Counted from the first letter of the stretch, positions 10,816 through 25,520 are shown. The stretch is DNA of 64,000 nt from Dromiciops gliroides (GCF_019393635.1 NC_057862.1:679628814-679692813); one strand, 5' to 3'. Translations and numbers: made by a program. Notes: generated by a model from the sequence alone, not told the origin.

Positions 10816-11502
10816 CCCATCAAATCGACAATGATGTTACAAGATCCTGTGAGAAAAGTTCTTCCTGCCCTTTGTCTTTGTGATCCCATTATGCACTACA
10901 TAACCCCAAGGAGGTCAAAGAGAAAGAAGGGCCCACAGATACACAAGTATCCATCGACAGCATTTTGTGGTGGCAGGAAACTGGAGGAATAGAGATGGGC
11001 CATTTATTGGGAAACAGTCAAAAAAATTGTGTACAAGAATGGCAGAAAACACTGAGCCCCAGGTGCGATAAATTAGAAACAGTTGGAAGAAACAAGACAA
11101 GACTTGTATGAACTGAGGCAAAGGCAAGAGAACTCAAAGAGGCCCCTCTGTGACTGGCTCCAGGGACACAGGCCCCTCATCCAGTAGAGGCTGCCTCCAC
11201 TGGTGAGCACCCCTGCTTTGTTGTTGGTTTTACCTCCTGGCTTGTCTTGTTCTGAGAGAGGACTCTCCAGTGGGGGAGTAAATGGGGAAAGCCTGAGAAA
11301 CAAAAGGCACACCGTGTCATAGGGATGACTGAGCTTGACCAGAGGAGAGCGGAGGAAATGCATCTCCCTCCTTCCCTCCAGTGTGGGGGAAGTATTCTGT
11401 CAGTATGCTGGTCAGTGTTGTCAACTTGCTTTTTTTTTTGTCTTTGTAGCTGATGAATTTATATGTTACAAATAAAAGGCATCGATATAAAGAAGATAAA
11501 AC

Positions 11503-11665
11503 GGGCAGCTAGGTGGTGCAGTAGATAAAGCACCACCCTGGAGTCAGGAGGACCTGAGTTCAAATGTGACCTCAAACGCTTGACACTTACTAGCTGTGTG
11601 ATCCTGGGGAAATCACTTAACCTTCATTGCCCTGCCCCACCAAAATAATAATAAAAACAAATTTA
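11503..11665 (+). repeat. WSINE1-type SINE with target duplication
   Basis: Head gggcagctaggtggtgcagt, B-box-like gagttcaaat, A-rich end. The 14-mer aaagaagataaaac occurs at 11489-11502 and 11666-11679. Confidence 0.92.
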
Positions 11666-11890
11666 AAAGAAGATAAAACATTTAAGAGTAAAATAACTCC
11701 TACCTAAAATTAAGCCCTTCTCTGTTTTCCACACTTCAGGAAATCCATACAAATGAGATTTTCATCAAAACCAATCTAACATGAAGTATGTCTCACTTCA
11801 TAAGTCGATGTCTTAGAAGACTTTTTTAAATTAAGGAATTAACTAAAAAAAAATTCAAATTTTCATTTTTTCATTTTTTCAAACAGTCTT

Positions 11891-12049
11891 GGGGCAGCTA
11901 GATGGCACAGTGGTTAAAGCACCGGCCCTGGACTCAGGAGTACCTGAGTTCAAATCCGGCCTCAGACACTTGACACTTACTAGCTGTGTGACCGTGGGCA
12001 AGTCACTTAACCCCCATTGCCCCGCAAAAAACAAAAACAAAACCAAAAC
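11891..12049 (+). repeat. WSINE1-type SINE with target duplication
   Basis: Full copy from ggggcagctagatggcacag to an A-rich tail. Flanks aaacagtctt and aaacagtgtt (one change) are the duplicated target. Confidence 0.92.
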
Positions 12050-12445
12050 AAACAGTGTTATTGGGAAAGAATAAAATCCTCCTTAAAACAAAAAACCATA
12101 ACTATTGGAAAAGAATGAACTAAAAGCTTTGTTTACACCAATTTACCCTTTTATGACTTAAAGTACTTTTTAACGGGGTGGGGTAGGGGGGAGGTAGTAA
12201 ACTTGGATCAGAAAAAAATAACATTTTTAATTTCACTAACCTCTCACTGAAATTGAGCATCTTCTTCATTATAATTTTTTTTATCATGATTCAAAGGTCT
12301 CACAAAATAGCCAAAGGAGTCTGTGACACACAGAAGTTTAGGAAACTCTGACTTAAAGAATGTCCTTCCGGCTAATTGGAAACTCCGCTCCCTTGAGCCC
12401 TAACCATTCCAAGTCATTGAGATGTTTCTGTGCACAAGATATAGA

Positions 12446-12600
12446 GGGAGCAGTGAGGTGGCACAGTGGATAAAGCACCAGGCCTGGATTCAGGAGGACC
12501 TGAGTTCAAATCTGACCTCAGACACTTGACACTTACTAGCTTTGTGACCCTGGGCAAGTCACTTGACCCTCATTGCCCCCCCCCCCAAAAAAAAGAGAGA
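12446..12600 (+). repeat. WSINE1-type SINE
   Basis: Full copy with a slightly diverged head (ggagcagtgaggtggcacag) and the usual gtgaccctgggcaagtcact. It ends in a C run and A run. The next 570 bases, to the KRAB-A exon, hold no named element. Confidence 0.9.
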
Positions 12601-13096
12601 GAGGGAGTGTATGCATCTATGACAAGGAATCTTAGACTATGAAGAAAATAGAAACAGGAAGGTCCAACTCCGAGAAATAACTTTCCTGGGGGAGGCAGAT
12701 GAGTTTAGACCTGGGGAAGGGACTTAGGGATCATGCGTGTGGTCTAGATCCTGTCCTCCCACTAAATTGCCCTCCTTTCTCTTCTTTGCCTGTTGAGATG
12801 TTAACCACGGTCTATTCAAGGATGGCTAATGGCCCACCTACTCAATACTCCAGCATGCTCAGACTGCTCCCTTGGCCAGAACAGTTCTGACAGTTGTACC
12901 AGGAACATCAGCACTGGATTGGCTATTGTAGCCTCGGAAGCTGTGGTTGTTTCACTTGTATAAGTCTTTTCTCTCAAGGAAAAAGTTGACTCCTCGTGGA
13001 CTGTTTTTATGTTGTCCAGAATCTAGCCCAGGATTTGGTTCATACTCAGACCCCTGAAATTGTTTGGTACCTGTTGCTGAAACTGTAACGTGATGA

Positions 13097-13970
<874 letters not shown>

Positions 13971-14066
13971 GACTTGCCGTTTCCAAACCTGATATAATCT
14001 TCCAGCTGGAACAAGGGAAGGAGTTGTGGAGGATGGAGAGAAAAGTCCCCAGAAGCACCCATCCAG
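13971..14066 (+). CDS. KRAB zinc-finger gene, KRAB-B exon
   Basis: The 96-base exon, again the family's standard size, follows a ccatgaacag acceptor and precedes gtgagt. It is phase 1 at both ends and encodes residues 54-85. The joined sequence from the A box reads SLGLAVSKPDIIFQLEQGKE, a typical KRAB-B box (SKPD.I.QLEQG). KRAB-B strengthens repression by the A box in many family members. The last base joins with cc of the finger exon to form an alanine codon. Confidence 0.93.
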
Positions 14067-14742
14067 GTGAGTGAGTAAGAACCAGGTCGACAAGCACCAT
14101 CAAGGCTGTTTAGAAAGTTGTTGGCATCTCAGAGATGGTGGAAGGCAAGCTTGTCAGCCTGCAGAAGGGGAGGCTAGTTCTTGAAACCAGCTTCTTGTCA
14201 CCTATAGTCTTTGCCCCTCATGCTTTGTCCAGTCTCCTGCCTGAAGCCAACCGTCCTCGGAATCACAACCTTTATCTCCTGTAACCACATTCTGAGCATT
14301 ATTCCCTTCCTCCATGCCATGTTCAGTCTCTTACCTCCCTTTAAAAGAAGTGACAACCAAAGATAACCCTTTGTGTGATGGTGCTCCCCCATGTAGATAC
14401 ACTGTCATTCTTCCCTCTTTCCATTCACTAACAAATCCCTCAAATATCGCTCTTGCTAATTCCTTGCTACACTACTTAATCTTTGTAAACCCTGTGGTCT
14501 GGTTTAAACTTCCACCTCACCACTAAATCTGACCTCTTGAAAACCACCCCTGCAGGGCATGGTGATGTATTCCCTCTTAGTGGAAAGATAATAGGATTGA
14601 TTGTCTGAATAGAGAGGTCTGAGCTTCAGTGGACTAAGGATTGAGGGTCCACACTCACTTGGGCATCAGGATGTGAACCTTGGGAGCCACCAGATTAGTT
14701 AAGGAAGGGTGAGCTGGACCTGGTTAGAAATGGACTAGGCAA

Positions 14743-14903
14743 GGGGCAGCTAGGTGGCACAGTGGATAGAGCACCAGCCCTGGAATCAGGAGGACCTGAG
14801 TTCAAATCCGGCCTTAGACACTTAACACTTACTAGCTGTGTGACCCTGGGCAAGTCACTTAACCCCAATTGCCTCACCAAAAAAAAAAAAAAAAAGAAAG
14901 AAA
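14743..14903 (+). repeat. WSINE1-type SINE with target duplication
   Basis: Full copy ending in a long A run plus gaaagaaa. Flanks gaaatggactaggcaa (14727-14742) and gaaatgaactcgacaa (14904-14919) are a diverged duplication. Confidence 0.92.
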
Positions 14904-15202
14904 GAAATGAACTCGACAAAAGCCTCCCTGCCAGCCAGCCCTGGCACCAGGCCCTTGAGTGGCCCCTGAAAGTCATAGAGATCCAGGCTTTCAAAAATAA
15001 AAGATACCGCTTAGTCAGTGTTGACAGCCTTTTCCCAGGCCTTCCTTGCTTCAGTCTCCTTGTCAAATTGAGCAGTTGGATGCTCCTCAAAACTCTAGTC
15101 ACATTTGATTATCCTCATGCCCCCTTCACCTTTTTTTCTTAACTTCTCTTTTATTCTCCCACCTACTGAATACTCTGTCCCACTAAGCTCAGTCCTCTTC
15201 CC

Positions 15203-15460
15203 TCAGAGCAGCTGGAGGCACAATGGGCAGAGCACTGGGCCTGGAGCCAGGAAGGCCTGAGTTCTGATTTGGCCTCAGAAACTTCCTACCTCTGTGACCC
15301 TGGGCAAGTCGCTTCCCCTCTGCTTGCCTCAGTCTCCTTGTTGTAAAATGGAGATAATAACAGCCCCAGAGATTTGGGGAGGCTCCAGTGAGATCATGTT
15401 GGTAAGAAGCCCTTAGCCCAGTGGCTGGCGCATAGTAGGCACTTGATAAATGCTTCTTTC
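15203..15460 (+). repeat. Full-length MIR/MAR1-like CORE-SINE with L2-like tail
   Basis: tRNA-like head gcagctggaggcacaatggg, core ttggcctcagaaacttccta, gtaaaatggagataataaca, then the L2-like tail gcgcatagtaggcacttgat and aaatgctt. Confidence 0.85.
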
Positions 15461-15469
15461 CTTCCTGCC

Positions 15470-17050
15470 TGCCTCCCTCCCTCACCAAACTCATTGTTTC
15501 CTAGACCTTATCTGTGCGCTGTTCTAGCTGCATCCCTCACTGAACCACTTAGCCATCCCCTATTTCTACACGTCATCTTTCATGGCAGGTTCATCAGCTT
15601 CATTGCCATCCCTTTATTCATGTGGCCATTTCCGGTCAAGGGGCCATTTCTCTTCCCGTTTCCCAGGGACATCCGCAGGCTTTGGATGCAGGACGTGCCA
15701 GACCAGCGTACGTTCTCTCTGGTGGTTCTGCAGCCAGTGTCTGTTTGCTGGGGCGGCCACCCCACCAGGGTCCCACCTGCCACCTTCCTCCCCCACTTCC
15801 TCTGCCTGTGCCCCGACCATTAGCAGAGCACAATAATCCCTCCTGTGGCCCTTAGGAACCAGTCGGTGCGGGGAGGATGGGGCTGGTTCAGCTTCCCCAG
15901 CTCTCTCTGGCCTCTCTTGACTCTCCTGTAAAATGTCCCTCACGTTTGGTCTTATCCTCTCCTCCTCCACCCGACTCAGACCTTGCCCGTCTCTGTGACG
16001 GCCTTTCCTTTCTTGGGTCCTCCCTGAATATTACTGCCTGACTGATGTCCCCAAAGCCACATCCATTGGGCTTTTCTTCTCAAGAAATTGTCCTGACTTC
16101 CTTTTGTCGTCCCCGTCGAGCCTTCGGCCGTTGAGCCATCAGTGTCTTCCATGAACTCAGTCTACACGTGCCCCTCATTTGGCCCAAATATGCTGATGTT
16201 CAGCCTCCTTGAATCAGGCTGATCTAATCCGTGTCTTGTTGCCATCACCCTGCCCCACAGCCATTGGGCACATCCTCCCCTGGCCCCTCTGCTGGTCCGA
16301 ATGGACGTCCTTGAGGTTAAATGACACTCTGCCTGAAATCAGGCTCTCCTTGATCTCCCTGCAGAGGGTGATCTCTCTTATAATTGTGTTGTCCCACTAA
16401 CAATCTTGTTCTGTGTCCTTATGTCACTGATGGCAGACAGTTTGAAGTTTCCCATCTGTTACTCCTCTGTGTCCTCCCTCCCCCCAGTCCTAGCACCGTA
16501 GAGAGAAGGTTTTGTCTTGCATTTATCTTTTAGCTTGAGTGCCCTGCACACAGGTGCTCAGTGAACGTTTGATCGGTTGGATTTCATAGACACAAGCAGG
16601 GCAAAGGCTTTTTCCTCCTTCATTGGGTTGGGGGGTGGGGGGATTGTCACCTTTTTCCTTATTTCTCTGACATGCTTCTTCCTGACCATTCATTAATTTA
16701 GTAAGTTCATATTTAGTTTCCTACTAACTGCTAGCATCTAAGGATGATTCAGATCAAGTATGAAACATAGGTACTTAAAGAAGCTTCAAAAAAAAAAGGG
16801 GGGGGAAAGAAGCTTCACGTTTTATGGAAAAGAAAAGTTCTGAAGCATGTGGACGGTGAAGTGACAGCGCAAAGCAGGTTAGCTAGGAAAGACTTTTGGG
16901 AGAAAACAGCCCCTTGAGCCGGACCTCGAAGGAAGAGCAGGGCTTGGATAGGAAAGATGCTGTCAGCTAGGGCTCGTAGCATGAGCACAGCCTAGAGTTC
17001 TGGGCTGATGTGAAGAAGCAGTGGTAGCTGAAACGAAATAGGACCAAGAG
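15470..17050. other. Intron, mostly unassigned, possible old L2 pieces
   Basis: C/T-rich text such as tgccctgcacacaggtgctc near 16540 resembles an L2 tail, but most of the stretch has no clear identity. No exon was recognised. Confidence 0.35.
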
Positions 17051-17054
17051 GAAG

Positions 17055-17760
17055 GAAAGAAAGAGAGGGTTAATCAAGCACTTCCTATGTGCCAAGAATT
17101 GTGCTAAGCATCCAGGATAGATGTATAAAAAGAGGCAGTCCTTGCCCTCAGGGAGCTTATATTCTCATAGAACAGAGTGAGACCACCCATAGACAGCAAT
17201 GGCCAGTGAAGGGGAGTCACAGGGACAGTAAACTGATGTAGATGACACTCAGCTGATGTACCCTTTCCCTAGTAATGGTATCACTGATTTGATTCTGCCT
17301 CCTGCTCTGGGCACAGTATAGCCAAGGGGGAGTAACCAAGAGGACAAGTTAGCCTGGGTAGATGAGGTGTGAAGATGAAGCATGTCTGGGGCCAGCTAGT
17401 CAATATAGCAGACAAGTTTGTACTTAGTCACCCATCAGATCGGAGCCCCAAGAATGAGTTAAACTCCCCTGGCACTGGGGTCGTGAATTCCAGAGGTCAA
17501 GGACCAGAGTGAGAGTGGGAGAGCTAGTGGGTTCCAGTTGTGAAGAATAAAATGCCAGCCCAGAGTATTTTGACTATATACCATCAAACTTAGAGAGCCA
17601 TGGAAGACTTTTTAACAAGGGGATAACATATGAACTTTGTGTTTAGAGAAGAAAAAATCTGGCATCAATATGCCCGATGATTTAAAAAGTAGGAAGACTA
17701 GATCAGGGAGACCTGAAAGGAATCTTTCAGTGATCCAGGTATAAAGTGGTGAGGACCTGG
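17055..17760 (-). repeat. L2/L3-type LINE, reverse orientation
   Basis: It starts with ttaatcaagcacttcctatg and ttgccctcagggagcttata (reversed 3' end) and continues into text such as gggataacatatgaactttg and gtgatccaggtataaagtgg, as in other antisense copies in the window. Confidence 0.6.
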
Positions 17761-18034
17761 GCTAGGGTGGTAAGAGTGGGCACCCCTTTTCCCTGTGATG
17801 CCAGATCCCCAGAATCCCTGCTTTCATACGTTATCTGTTATACTCTCCTGTGTAGGCCATCTTCATTCTCTGTTTTTACCTTTGCTGCTGTTTCAGTCTC
17901 ACTTCCCCCAATTTGGGCCTCATTTCATCTCCTTCACCCCTCTTCTGCCCTGATAGCACAGCTGCATTTGAGAATTGGGAAAGCCATACTCTTGATAGAC
18001 ATGGTGGTCATTTCCAGTATCCCCGGCCTTCTAG

Positions 18035-19426
<1,392 letters not shown>

Positions 19427-19490
19427 TTTGATGAATATGGAAAAACCTTTAGTCTTTAGATGTAGCTCTTCCCTCATCAGATAGAGGCTA
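19427..19490 (+). pseudogene. Decayed 12th zinc finger downstream of the stop
   Basis: After the TGA the same frame reads FDEYGKTFSL before a further stop. Shifting by one base gives FRCSSSLIR, the helix half of a C2H2 finger. The remnant shows the protein once continued past its present end. It is now 3' UTR. Confidence 0.7.
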
Positions 19491-20018
19491 AGCACTAGAG
19501 AGTAACGAATGTAGCATCAGTTACATTTATCACTTCATACCTTCAGACGTGAAGCCTAATTGTAACGACCGGCCGTGATCCAAGAGGAGAGATGAGAAAT
19601 GTGCCTCTTCCTTGGAGCAGTGGGAGAACACGGGTATGGCGTGTTACACACGCTGTCAGACAAGGCCACTGGGCTGCCCGGTTTTGTTACAAAGGCAGGA
19701 TTACTGGGTGGGTAGAGGCCACATCACGAAATGATTGTTGTCAAAAGAAAAGGCCTCGGTAAGACGCCAGTGATGGAAAAATAGTGAAGTCACAGTTTGT
19801 CACCAACTTTGCCATGTGTGGTGGTTAAGAAGAAGCTTCCAGGCATGATGGTGATTTCATGATGCAGGGAAGCGAGAAGCTTTTTTCTCCCTCCCTTCTA
19901 CAAAACCAGGGGATGGTAGTATAACAGAAGCCCAAGCTGGGAGTCCTCTGGTTAGAGATCTGCAAAAGCCACCCTAAGGCTTTAAGGGGTGGGGCTCAAA
20001 AGAGTAACTCAAGTCACT

Positions 20019-20070
<52 letters not shown>

Positions 20071-20836
20071 CGCCTAAAGTGATGGATACCGTAATTAGGT
20101 GAGAAGTCTCAAATGATCAGAAAAAGTCCCTGATCCACTGGAGGAATGTTCACATTAGCTGAAGAGACTTGGTTCTCTTTCTTGGAATCCTCTATGAACT
20201 ATCAAACTGGTTTGGGCCTAAGAGTGATTTGGAATCAAGCAAACATCTGGCAAGGGAAAGGAAAGGAATTGCTTCGCAAGAAAGAATGCCTCGGGCAGAA
20301 GAGGACCTCCTTGAAGGCTCCACAGGATTCTGGACTGCCCATCTTGCATCATTCCCCAGGACAGCAGCAGGTGCTGATGGGTTCTGTGTTGGAAGTTGAA
20401 ATGAGAAGGCAGATTCCTGCAGAAGGTGGATTATTCTAGGAAGGGAGGGACAAGAGATTGAGTTAAGAGTTCACCTTCTGTCACAGGTGCTCTCCAAGCT
20501 TGAGCCCTTTCTTCTGGACTCTGTGTACTCAGGGAACAGTGTGTCATAGTTTGGGGGGGGGATATAAACTGTTCTTACTGTAACATCTTAGTAAATACTC
20601 CTTTCAAAAAATTCCTTAAAACTGGCTGACTGATTCATAATCTGTCCATAATCCCACCACTGGAGAATTTGTGAGCTATAGCATTAGAAAGATGTGCTCC
20701 CAAAAAGTTCCTCAGGGCTACCCCCAGAATCCTGAAGAGATTTAGTGGCCACACTCTGGGGACTTGGACTCGTCATCACATCTGGGAGTTGTGATAGTTG
20801 GCTTAAAGTCTATGCTACAATGAAAAGAACAAAAGT
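19491..20836. other. 3' UTR/flank of KRAB zinc-finger gene with (AC)n
   Basis: No further coding sequence. An (AC)n microsatellite lies at about 20021-20068 and a G run at 20553-20561. No canonical polyadenylation signal was seen close to the stop. Confidence 0.5.
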
Positions 20837-20986
20837 TGGGGCAGCTAGGTGGTGCAGTGGATAGAGTACCAGCCCTGGAGTCAGGAGGACCTGAGTTCAA
20901 ATCCAGCCTCAGACACTTAACACTTACTAGCTGTGTGACCCTGGGCAAGTCACTTAACCCCAGTTGCCTCACCAAAAAAAAGAAAA
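20837..20986 (+). repeat. WSINE1-type SINE with target duplication
   Basis: Full copy. Flanks gaaaagaacaaaagt (20822-20836) and gaaaagaacagaagt (20987-21001) differ by one base. Confidence 0.93.
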
Positions 20987-21140
20987 GAAAAGAACAGAAG
21001 TCGAGTTGAGGAAAACAGTGAAACTTGAACATCTGAGGTAAAAGAATAGAAGAAATAAACAAAAGCTCAGGCATTTCCCCATCACTAAAGCATATGCTCT
21101 TTCTAGCCTATTTCCCAGTCACTTTGCATGGCTTTTGTTT

Positions 21141-21146
21141 AATAAA
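21141..21146 (+). terminator. Possible polyadenylation signal of KRAB zinc-finger gene
   Basis: aataaa, 1.7 kb after the stop codon; another lies at 21054-21059. Either could serve the gene if the SINE at 20837 is part of its 3' UTR. Weak evidence. Confidence 0.25.
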
Positions 21147-21149
21147 AGT

Positions 21150-22940
21150 AATTCTACGTCACTGAACTTGATTCTCAAGCCCCCAGAGGTCTTCCATTTT
21201 CCTACACTCGGCCTCCCCAGACATGTCTGGACTGGTTGCGATGCTCTCCGCCTCCCAATGACACTGTCTATTCGTTCTCCATCACTTATTAAACATTTCT
21301 TATGTGCCAGGCACGGCGTAATAATATCCTAACTTCTGGACAGGCAGCTTTGTGGAGTGACTGGAGTCAGAGGAGCTGACACATACTGACTCCCGCCCTC
21401 TCAGTGTCCCAGAGGACTCTCTGAAGACATATCTTTTGGAGTTCTCTTTCTGAACTACATCACAGGTCCAAACCCCTCCCGCCCCCCCCCCCAAGAAGAT
21501 TACCACTAACAATAAAACACATTTACAGGTTAGAGTTATAATAAAAACACGCGACTGACTCCAGGGGCAGTGTGTGCTATAGCCCTGATTCCTACTCCTT
21601 GCCTTTAAAAGTGTGTATCCACCCCGCGATTTACCATCTATTTGAATGCCCAGACACACACCTGAAATGTGACCACATTCTGTATGCTTCTTTGCCGAGT
21701 GCATCTCCACCTGCAACCATTTCCCCAGGAGTGAGGATGTGGCCAAAGTGTTCTGTGTATGGAAGGCAACAAGCCTCTGTCTTCTCTCCTGCTCCTCTCT
21801 GCAGAGATGATGCCGATCCTGGCATTCCCACCACAGCTGTAGCCACTGTCTAAGACAAGGCCCAGGCTATTTCTGCCCCTTCTGTGTGTCTTTCCTTACA
21901 CTCTCCTCTGCCCCCTGGAACCCACATGACAAAAGAATATGGAAAGGGGTCTCTGAGGAATCCTGGAAAGATGATGAGATGATCCTGGGGGATCAGGTCT
22001 CCCCAAATAACACAAGTTTAAAAATCAACAATAAGTGCAAGAATTCTGCACAAAGGAATTCTTTAAAAATGACCAAAGACGCCCCTCCCTACCGCCCACC
22101 CAAAGATGCTTTTTGACTCTTGCCACTGCTCTGATCTCGGGCACTCTAGTCTGGATGGTAACTTTGGTCACCGCTGTCAGAACTGTCACCCCCGTAGCCT
22201 TCAGCACACATCACAATTTCCATCTTTTGCCCTCAGCTTTTGAAGCTGTTAGTTTTGGCGGGGACCAGATTTCCTGGGGGGGCCTAAGTTCATGCATTAG
22301 AAAGCCCTGAAAGTACTCCCAAGAATGAGGGAGGGAAAGGGGCAACAGTGGATGAATACAGAGCCTGGGGGATAAGAAAGTGAAGGAAGAAGGTGATTAG
22401 ATATGCACCACTGATTAAAAAGTAATATGGCATGGAAGGAAATGGGCACCCATTAAAAGAAGGGGAAGAGAAGCAACTACAAAGATGTCCCAGGACATGC
22501 CTCTCAGCACTGTACGGGGAGACCTCTCCCAAATCTTTTCACGACCAGGCTTCAGGGGCACTGAAGAAAGCTAGGTGCAGAAAGGACCATTGAGCCTAGA
22601 AGAATGGGACCAGTGAAAGTGGCCACCTGTAGCCTCCCTGCAATGGTGGCCCAACTGGCCACCCTCACTCTCTAAGGGAAATAGACTTTATCCAATGTGG
22701 GGGCCAAAGGAGGGGCCTTCTGAAGGGAAACGATTGGCAGGAAGCTCATTTTTCAGCAAGGGAGCCACAGAAAAATCAGTCAGGTATTGATGAAGAATAA
22801 CAGTGACTGAGGAAGGGAAACTAGTAAATATTGAAAGGAAAGATCCACCCCAGTGGGTAGGTACTTCTCAACAAAGTAAACAAGTCAAAATCTGTGGGGG
22901 ATGAAGCTAGCCTACACATTCCTGAAGGCCTCCCTGAAAT
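21150..22940. other. Intergenic, unassigned
   Basis: A C run (about 21482-21492) and several short unsupported open frames. No domain, exon pair or named repeat was seen. Confidence 0.4.
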
Positions 22941-22948
22941 GATTCTGA

Positions 22949-23105
22949 GGGGCAGCTAGGTGGCGACATAGTGGATAAAGCACCAGCCCTGGATTCAGGA
23001 GAATCTGAGTTCAAATCCAGCCTTAGACACTTGACACTTACTAGCTCCGTGACCCTGGGCAAGTCACTTAACCCTCATTGCCCTGCAAAAAAAAAGAAAA
23101 AAAGA
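22949..23105 (+). repeat. WSINE1-type SINE (cluster copy 1)
   Basis: Head ggggcagctaggtggcgaca with a small insertion in the A-box region; A-rich end. It runs directly into the next copy. Confidence 0.9.
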
Positions 23106-23110
23106 AAATT

Positions 23111-23280
23111 GGGGGCAGCTAGATGGTACAGTGGATAAAGCACTGGCCTTGGATTCAGGAAAACCTGAGTTCAAATCCGGCCTCAGGCACTTGGCACTTA
23201 ACTAGCTGTGTGACCCTGGGCAAGTCACTTAGCCCTCATTGCCTTGCCCAAAAATAAAATTTTTAAAAAAAGAAAGAGAA
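23111..23280 (+). repeat. WSINE1-type SINE (cluster copy 2)
   Basis: Head gggggcagctagatggtaca, followed by gtgtgaccctgggcaagtca and a long A-rich end. It lies within a few bases of copy 1, same orientation. Confidence 0.9.
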
Positions 23281-23386
23281 AAAAAATTAATGGTTCCGAG
23301 AATGTCCAGAACAGTTCAGATAAGCAACCAGAGCTTATTAAGAGAAGATATTAAGATATTTTAGAAGGACAAAAATTAGAGCTTAT

Positions 23387-23530
23387 GGGGCAGCTAGGTG
23401 GCGCAGTGGATAAAGCACTGGCCCTAGAGTCAGGAGGACCTGAGTTCAAATCTGGCTTCAGACACTTCACACTTACTAGCTGTGTGACCCTGGGCAAGTC
23501 ACTTAACCCCAATTGCCTCACTAAAAAAAA
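23387..23530 (+). repeat. WSINE1-type SINE with perfect 16-base target duplication
   Basis: Full copy. The 16-mer aaaaattagagcttat is identical at 23371-23386 and 23531-23546, so the insertion is comparatively young. Confidence 0.95.
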
Positions 23531-23549
23531 AAAAATTAGAGCTTATGTA

Positions 23550-23998
23550 AAGAATCAGGAAATCAAATGAGATTAGAGAGTTTTGAACAAAAGACAGATA
23601 CCATGTCATTAGAGTCTCTTAAGAAAAGGAATAGGAATGAAAAAAAATCTAGAAATGATGAAAAATTATGAAATACCTTTTGAAAAGACAAGATTGAAAG
23701 AACATAAATATTCAATAGAATACAGAGAACCCCTGAATCTGAGAGTGGTGAAGAGCTCAGCCACTGGTCAAGAAATCCCCACTATAGCATACCCAGGCTT
23801 GCATGATGCCCTCTCAGGAGATGGACCCCAACACAACCCATTCCCCTTTGGGATACATCTAATTATTAGGCAGTTTTTCCTAACATCAAACCTAAATTGG
23901 CCATTTTCCATCTTCCATCTATTGATCTGAGAAGTAAAGACTTCAAAGAAAAATCAGGTGGCGAGTAGATGGGAAAAGGGATACTTCAGAACATAAAC
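23550..23998. other. Intergenic, unassigned
   Basis: AT-rich text with no recognisable gene; it may include old LINE sequence. Confidence 0.35.
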
Positions 23999-24013
23999 CT
24001 TCACCAATGAATT

Positions 24014-24180
24014 GTTTTTGCTTGTTTTTGTTTGTTTGTTTGTTTTTTTCAGGGCAATGAGGGTTAAGTGACTTGCCCAGGGTCACACAGCTAGTAAGTG
24101 TCAAGTGTCCTGAGGCTGGATTTGAACTTAGGTCCTCCTGAACCCAGGGCTGGTGCTTTATCCACTGCACTTAGCTGCCG
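24014..24180 (-). repeat. WSINE1-type SINE with target duplication
   Basis: Reverse copy starting with a T/G-rich run (tail) and ending in ttagctgccg. Flanks cttcaccaatgaatt and cttcaccagtaaatt differ by two bases. The next 740 bases are unassigned apart from a G run at 24480-24490. Confidence 0.92.
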
Positions 24181-24936
24181 CTTCACCAGTAAATTAACAA
24201 TGATGTTGGTAGCATGATACCAAGAAATGCCTCTTGCACGGACTGGAGAGAGAGATTGAAATAGGAGGGCCCAGGTAATGATTGCTCTGGTCAAAGGGGG
24301 AACAGCTCATAAAAGGCTTTATTTCTTTCTCCCCTTTCCTGCCTGTGGGGTACTGTGAGAATAGTGATAGAAAACAGAAACAGAATGCAGCAAGAAGTGG
24401 GAATTGGGTGTAACTAGGAGAACACATGGAGAGCAGCTACGTGCCTTAGGAGCTGTGGAGAGATAAGACTGTGAAACTTGGGGGGGGGGGGTTGCGGATT
24501 GTGGACAGTTCAGAAGACCCTATCCTGTCAGGTGGACTAGTATATCTCACTACTGATGCCCACTGGTGTGGAAGAGATGGGTGCTTGGGTACGAAGCAAG
24601 TCGTGTCTTAAGAAGGCCGAACAGCAAGCAGTTCATAGGTTCAAAAGGATGGTAGCATGATGGATAAAAGACAAGGTCATTCTCCTTAGGGTGAGGGTTA
24701 TCTGCTTCCCACTGCCTCCTGCTGCCCCAGTTAATTCATTTTTCTGAGAAGAGAGTCTGGGAATCCTGGACGGGGGTTAAAAAATGAGGAAGGGGGCAAG
24801 AGGAAAATGCTGCTTGGAAAGAGCCATCACAGACTAAGATCACTGAGAAATAGAAGTGTGGAGCTCGGCTTCCCTGTCAGTCAGTCTAGTGGTTAGGAGC
24901 AACACTTGATCAGCTGAGCCAGATTAAGATGTAAGG

Positions 24937-25091
24937 GGGGGGCAGCTAGGTGGCGCAGTGGATAGAGCATCGGCCCTGGAGTCAGGAGGACCTGAGTTCA
25001 AATCCAGCCTCAGACACTTAACACTTACTAGCTGTGTGACCCTGGGCAAGTCACTTAACCCCAACTGCCTCACCAAAAAAAAAAAAAAAAA
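24937..25091 (+). repeat. WSINE1-type SINE
   Basis: Full copy ending in a long A run. agatgtaa flanks both sides. Confidence 0.93.
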
Positions 25092-25239
25092 GATGTAACT
25101 GGGAGATATTGAATAAAATAGAGATGACATTACATGCAGGGATCCTTGTGTGTATGGATTAGTCTGTGTCATTCCCCCCAATTAATATTTGAGTTCAACA
25201 CTTCTTTATTATGTAATTAGATTGCCAGATAGCACTTAA

Positions 25240-25520
25240 AGGAATAATAGACAAATGTACAAAGGCAGATAGAATAAACAAATCCCGTATGGACCATAAC
25301 ACAGAATTAGTCTTAAAGGAAATATGTACAAAAGATAACAGAACTAAACAGAAACTGAGTAATAACATAGAAACAGTAAACCACTAGCCAACCTGACCAG
25401 GAAAAACAGGAAAATTAAATTACCAAAATAAAAAATAAACAAGGTGAATTCACAAGAGATAAACAAAAAATGAATAGAAGCTATACAGGTATATGTCCAA
25501 ATGCTGAGATTTGCTAGGAA
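25240..25520 (+). repeat. L1 ORF2 fragment
   Basis: aaattaaattaccaaaataa then acaaggtgaattcacaagag resembles the conserved L1 ORF2 stretch. Frames are broken. Confidence 0.5.

Noticed and set aside
14750..14830. tRNA-like head of the SINEs as tRNA genes
   Set aside because: A- and B-box-like motifs are present, but no cloverleaf or anticodon arm is kept; they are SINE promoters.
14762..15142. Recurring peptides of the type APALESGGPEFKSGLRHLTL and their reverse-strand partners
   Set aside because: These are translations of the WSINE1-type SINE and appear wherever a copy lies. They are not a gene family.
20021..20068. Tandem repeats as a CRISPR array
   Set aside because: Dinucleotide microsatellites without spacers, in a mammalian genome.
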